This document shows positions 4,061 through 5,821 of a stretch of 5,821 bases of DNA, piece after piece. A program made the position numbers and the translations under genes. The notes beneath the pieces are model-generated. The model made no database searches and had not been told where the DNA came from. It saw only the letters and a list, made by a program, of their open reading frames with translations. This DNA comes from DATADF01 sp046263155 (lineage in GTDB: Bacteria; Actinomycetota; CADDZG01; WHSQ01): NCBI GenBank assembly GCA_046263155.1, contig JBHELF010000036.1, positions 1-5,821 of the forward strand, given 5' to 3'. Position 1 is the first letter of the stretch; each line of letters starts with the position of its first letter.

Positions 4061-5821
4061 ATGCCCATGGCTTCGACCCTGAAGCGGCTGCGCGCCGTCT
4101 TCGCGCTGCTTGTGATCGCCCTCGCTCTTCCAGGCGCGGACCCCGAAGCAACCGCTCAGGAAGCCAGCGCTTTCGTCGATGACAGCCTGGCCTCGCTCAC
4201 GGAGCTGCTCACGCACTGCATAGATGGCGACGCGGCCGATGCAGACAGCGCGAACGGACTCGAACTTCCCTATCGGTTCTGCGACGACGGAGCGGCGGAC
4301 CCCGTTGGCGGCGAGGCCGGGATACCCGTGCCCGCGAAGTACCACACGACCGACGGCGACGACTTCACGGGCCTTCCAGCACCCGGTACTCCCGAGGAGG
4401 TCGCGGAAGCCGAACGAGACGACGACATCCGAGCCCAGGACGGCAACCGGATCACGATCGACGTCGATATCAGCCTTCCTCCGGCGACGATGGTTCCCCC
4501 GCCGGGGGGCTTCCCGATCATTGCCATGAACCATGGTTTCGCCGAGACCAAGGCGAAGTGGGAGGCCGCGACCATCGACGGCTCGAACGTCATGAATTGG
4601 CATCTGAACAACGCGTCGCTGGCGGCGCGCGGCTATGTGGTGATCAACAGCCTGGCGCGCGGACACCTAAACGCCGATGACCTGGGATCCGGCGGCACTC
4701 TCCAACTCAATTCCCGGCGCTACGAGGCGAACGACCTGCAGTACCTAATCGGCCTTCTGGCCGATCACGACCGCCTGCAGACCGAGTCGGGACAGCCGGA
4801 GACGTTCAACGTGAACCCGCGCCGTGTGGGCGTGCACGGGGGCTCCTACGGGGGCTGGCTCACATGGTTGCTGGCGACCGACCCGCAGTGGCTCAGCCCC
4901 AAGTACGCAACAGAATTGGAGACGCGCGTCATCGTGCCTCGCTATACCGCCACCGATCTGTTGGAATCTTTGATTCCAGGAGGTCACTTCCTCGAGAAGC
5001 ACCCGAAGACGAATCGTCCCTATGTGGGCCCCACAGCCCCCGACGAGGCCGTCTCGCGGGCTCCGATCGGAGTGGCGAAACAAACGATCGTCGCGGGCTT
5101 CTACTCGTACGGCCTCCGTTTCGACACCAATCACGTCGTGTTTCCAGAGTGGGCCGATAGGGCAGTGGCGCGCCTCTTGGCGGGGGAGCCCTACGAGGGG
5201 GACACGACGATCGAGTCTCTGGCGGGGCGGCTCATCACCGACAGCTCCGTCTACTACCAAGAGGATTTCTGGAAGAAGGTCGAGCGCGGGCTGCGGATTC
5301 CGGTCTTTGCCGCTCAGGGCATCACCGACCCAGTGTTCCCGGCCAACGAAACGATTCGCATCTACAACAAGCTGAAGTCGGTGGCGCCCGGCTATCCGAT
5401 CACTATGTATTTCGGCGACTTCGATCACGTCACGGCTCAGAACAAGCTCAAGGAATACGCGGACCTGTGCGCCGCCGACAGACATCCCTGCACGGTCGCG
5501 GACTATCGCCTTCCGGACGGCGCTCTCGACCTGAGGTCCCCCCCGTTGGCTCTGGTGCGCCGCGGCATCAACAGCCGGGTGGGCGACTTCCTGGATCACC
5601 ACCTGCTCGATCGCACGGTGCCGGCGCCGGCGTACGTGGCGGCGTCGACGACCGTCTGTCCGTCGAATGCAACGGATGCCATGCACGCAGACGAGCCGGG
5701 GCTCGAGTACCGGGCGCCCTCGTGGCGTCACCTGACATCGCGCACGGTGACTCTGACGTGGCGCGACGGCGGCACGATCACGAACCTGGCCCCCGATCCT
5801 CACGGCGTCGAGAGCGATCCA
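4061..5821 (+). CDS. Exported CocE/NonD-like alpha/beta hydrolase (X-Pro dipeptidyl-peptidase S15 superfamily), C-terminus beyond window
   Basis: This is a serine hydrolase acting on an unknown ester or peptide substrate outside the cytoplasm. From ATG 4061 the frame stays open for 587 residues to the window end. Residues 1-33 resemble a signal peptide (KRLRAVFALLVIALALPGA, then ATAQEA). About 100 acidic, Gly/Pro-rich residues with Cys53 and Cys74 precede the alpha/beta core, which starts near 130 (NRITIDVDISLP). The nucleophile is Ser262 in VHGGSYGGW, the oxyanion loop is MNHGF (156-160), the acid is Asp423 (GITDPVFP) and the base is His456 (FGDFDHVT). This order and spacing match the CocE/S15 fold. 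From about 520 the sequence turns beta-rich (ending RTVTLTWRDGGTITNL), consistent with the start of the C-terminal jelly-roll domain of this family. The start is uncertain: ATG 4067 and GTG 4034 are in frame, and none has a strong ribosome binding site. It lies 84 nt after the protease gene, on the same strand, with a GC-rich hairpin between them. Confidence 0.88.
   Translation, partial: MPMASTLKRLRAVFALLVIALALPGADPEATAQEASAFVDDSLASLTELLTHCIDGDAADADSANGLELPYRFCDDGAADPVGGEAGIPVPAKYHTTDGDDFTGLPAPGTPEEVAEAERDDDIRAQDGNRITIDVDISLPPATMVPPPGGFPIIAMNHGFAETKAKWEAATIDGSNVMNWHLNNASLAARGYVVINSLARGHLNADDLGSGGTLQLNSRRYEANDLQYLIGLLADHDRLQTESGQPETFNVNPRRVGVHGGSYGGWLTWLLATDPQWLSPKYATELETRVIVPRYTATDLLESLIPGGHFLEKHPKTNRPYVGPTAPDEAVSRAPIGVAKQTIVAGFYSYGLRFDTNHVVFPEWADRAVARLLAGEPYEGDTTIESLAGRLITDSSVYYQEDFWKKVERGLRIPVFAAQGITDPVFPANETIRIYNKLKSVAPGYPITMYFGDFDHVTAQNKLKEYADLCAADRHPCTVADYRLPDGALDLRSPPLALVRRGINSRVGDFLDHHLLDRTVPAPAYVAASTTVCPSNATDAMHADEPGLEYRAPSWRHLTSRTVTLTWRDGGTITNLAPDPHGVESDP

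Noticed and set aside
4037..4666. 209-codon minus-strand open frame
   Set aside because: It lies antisense to the start of the hydrolase and has no motif or plausible ribosome binding site context.
4745..5803. 352-codon minus-strand open frame
   Set aside because: It is antisense to the CocE-like hydrolase, which has a full catalytic triad. The minus product is Arg/Val-rich shadow sequence.

Overview
The window is high-GC bacterial DNA with five protein genes and no RNA genes, mobile elements or CRISPR arrays that I can see. The best guess for the source is an actinobacterium, because of the GC-rich codon usage and the single-domain exported cupredoxin with a C-x3-C tail. That assignment is inference from composition and gene flavour; there is no taxonomic marker gene here.

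Layout. On the minus strand, a 75-residue hypothetical protein (1241-1468) is followed 38 nt later by a PBP4-type D-alanyl-D-alanine carboxypeptidase (dacB-like, 1202 down to the window edge, C-terminus just cut off). Going right from a divergent 264-nt intergenic region (1469-1732), three plus-strand genes follow. They are a small amicyanin/plastocyanin-like copper protein (1733-2104), a secreted aqualysin I/proteinase K-like subtilase with fibronectin III and Ig-like C-terminal domains (2189-3976), and an exported CocE/X-Pro dipeptidyl-peptidase-like alpha/beta hydrolase (4061 to beyond the window end). The two plus-strand gaps are both 84 nt.

Function as a set. Four of the five products carry Sec-type signal peptides, so the window is devoted to the cell envelope and exterior: peptidoglycan trimming, an extracytoplasmic electron carrier or copper protein, extracellular proteolysis, and hydrolysis of an unknown ester or peptide substrate. 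Nothing in the sequence proves that these act in one pathway. All are common secreted families, and no clearly new system is visible.

The least ordinary stretch is the divergent intergenic region. It holds a 10-bp direct repeat flanking a hairpin with A/T tracts, a perfect 7-bp inverted repeat that places AGGAGGT on both strands, and an imperfect dyad overlapping a -10-like box before the copper-protein gene. The 75-residue protein upstream of dacB is the only product whose family I do not recognise.
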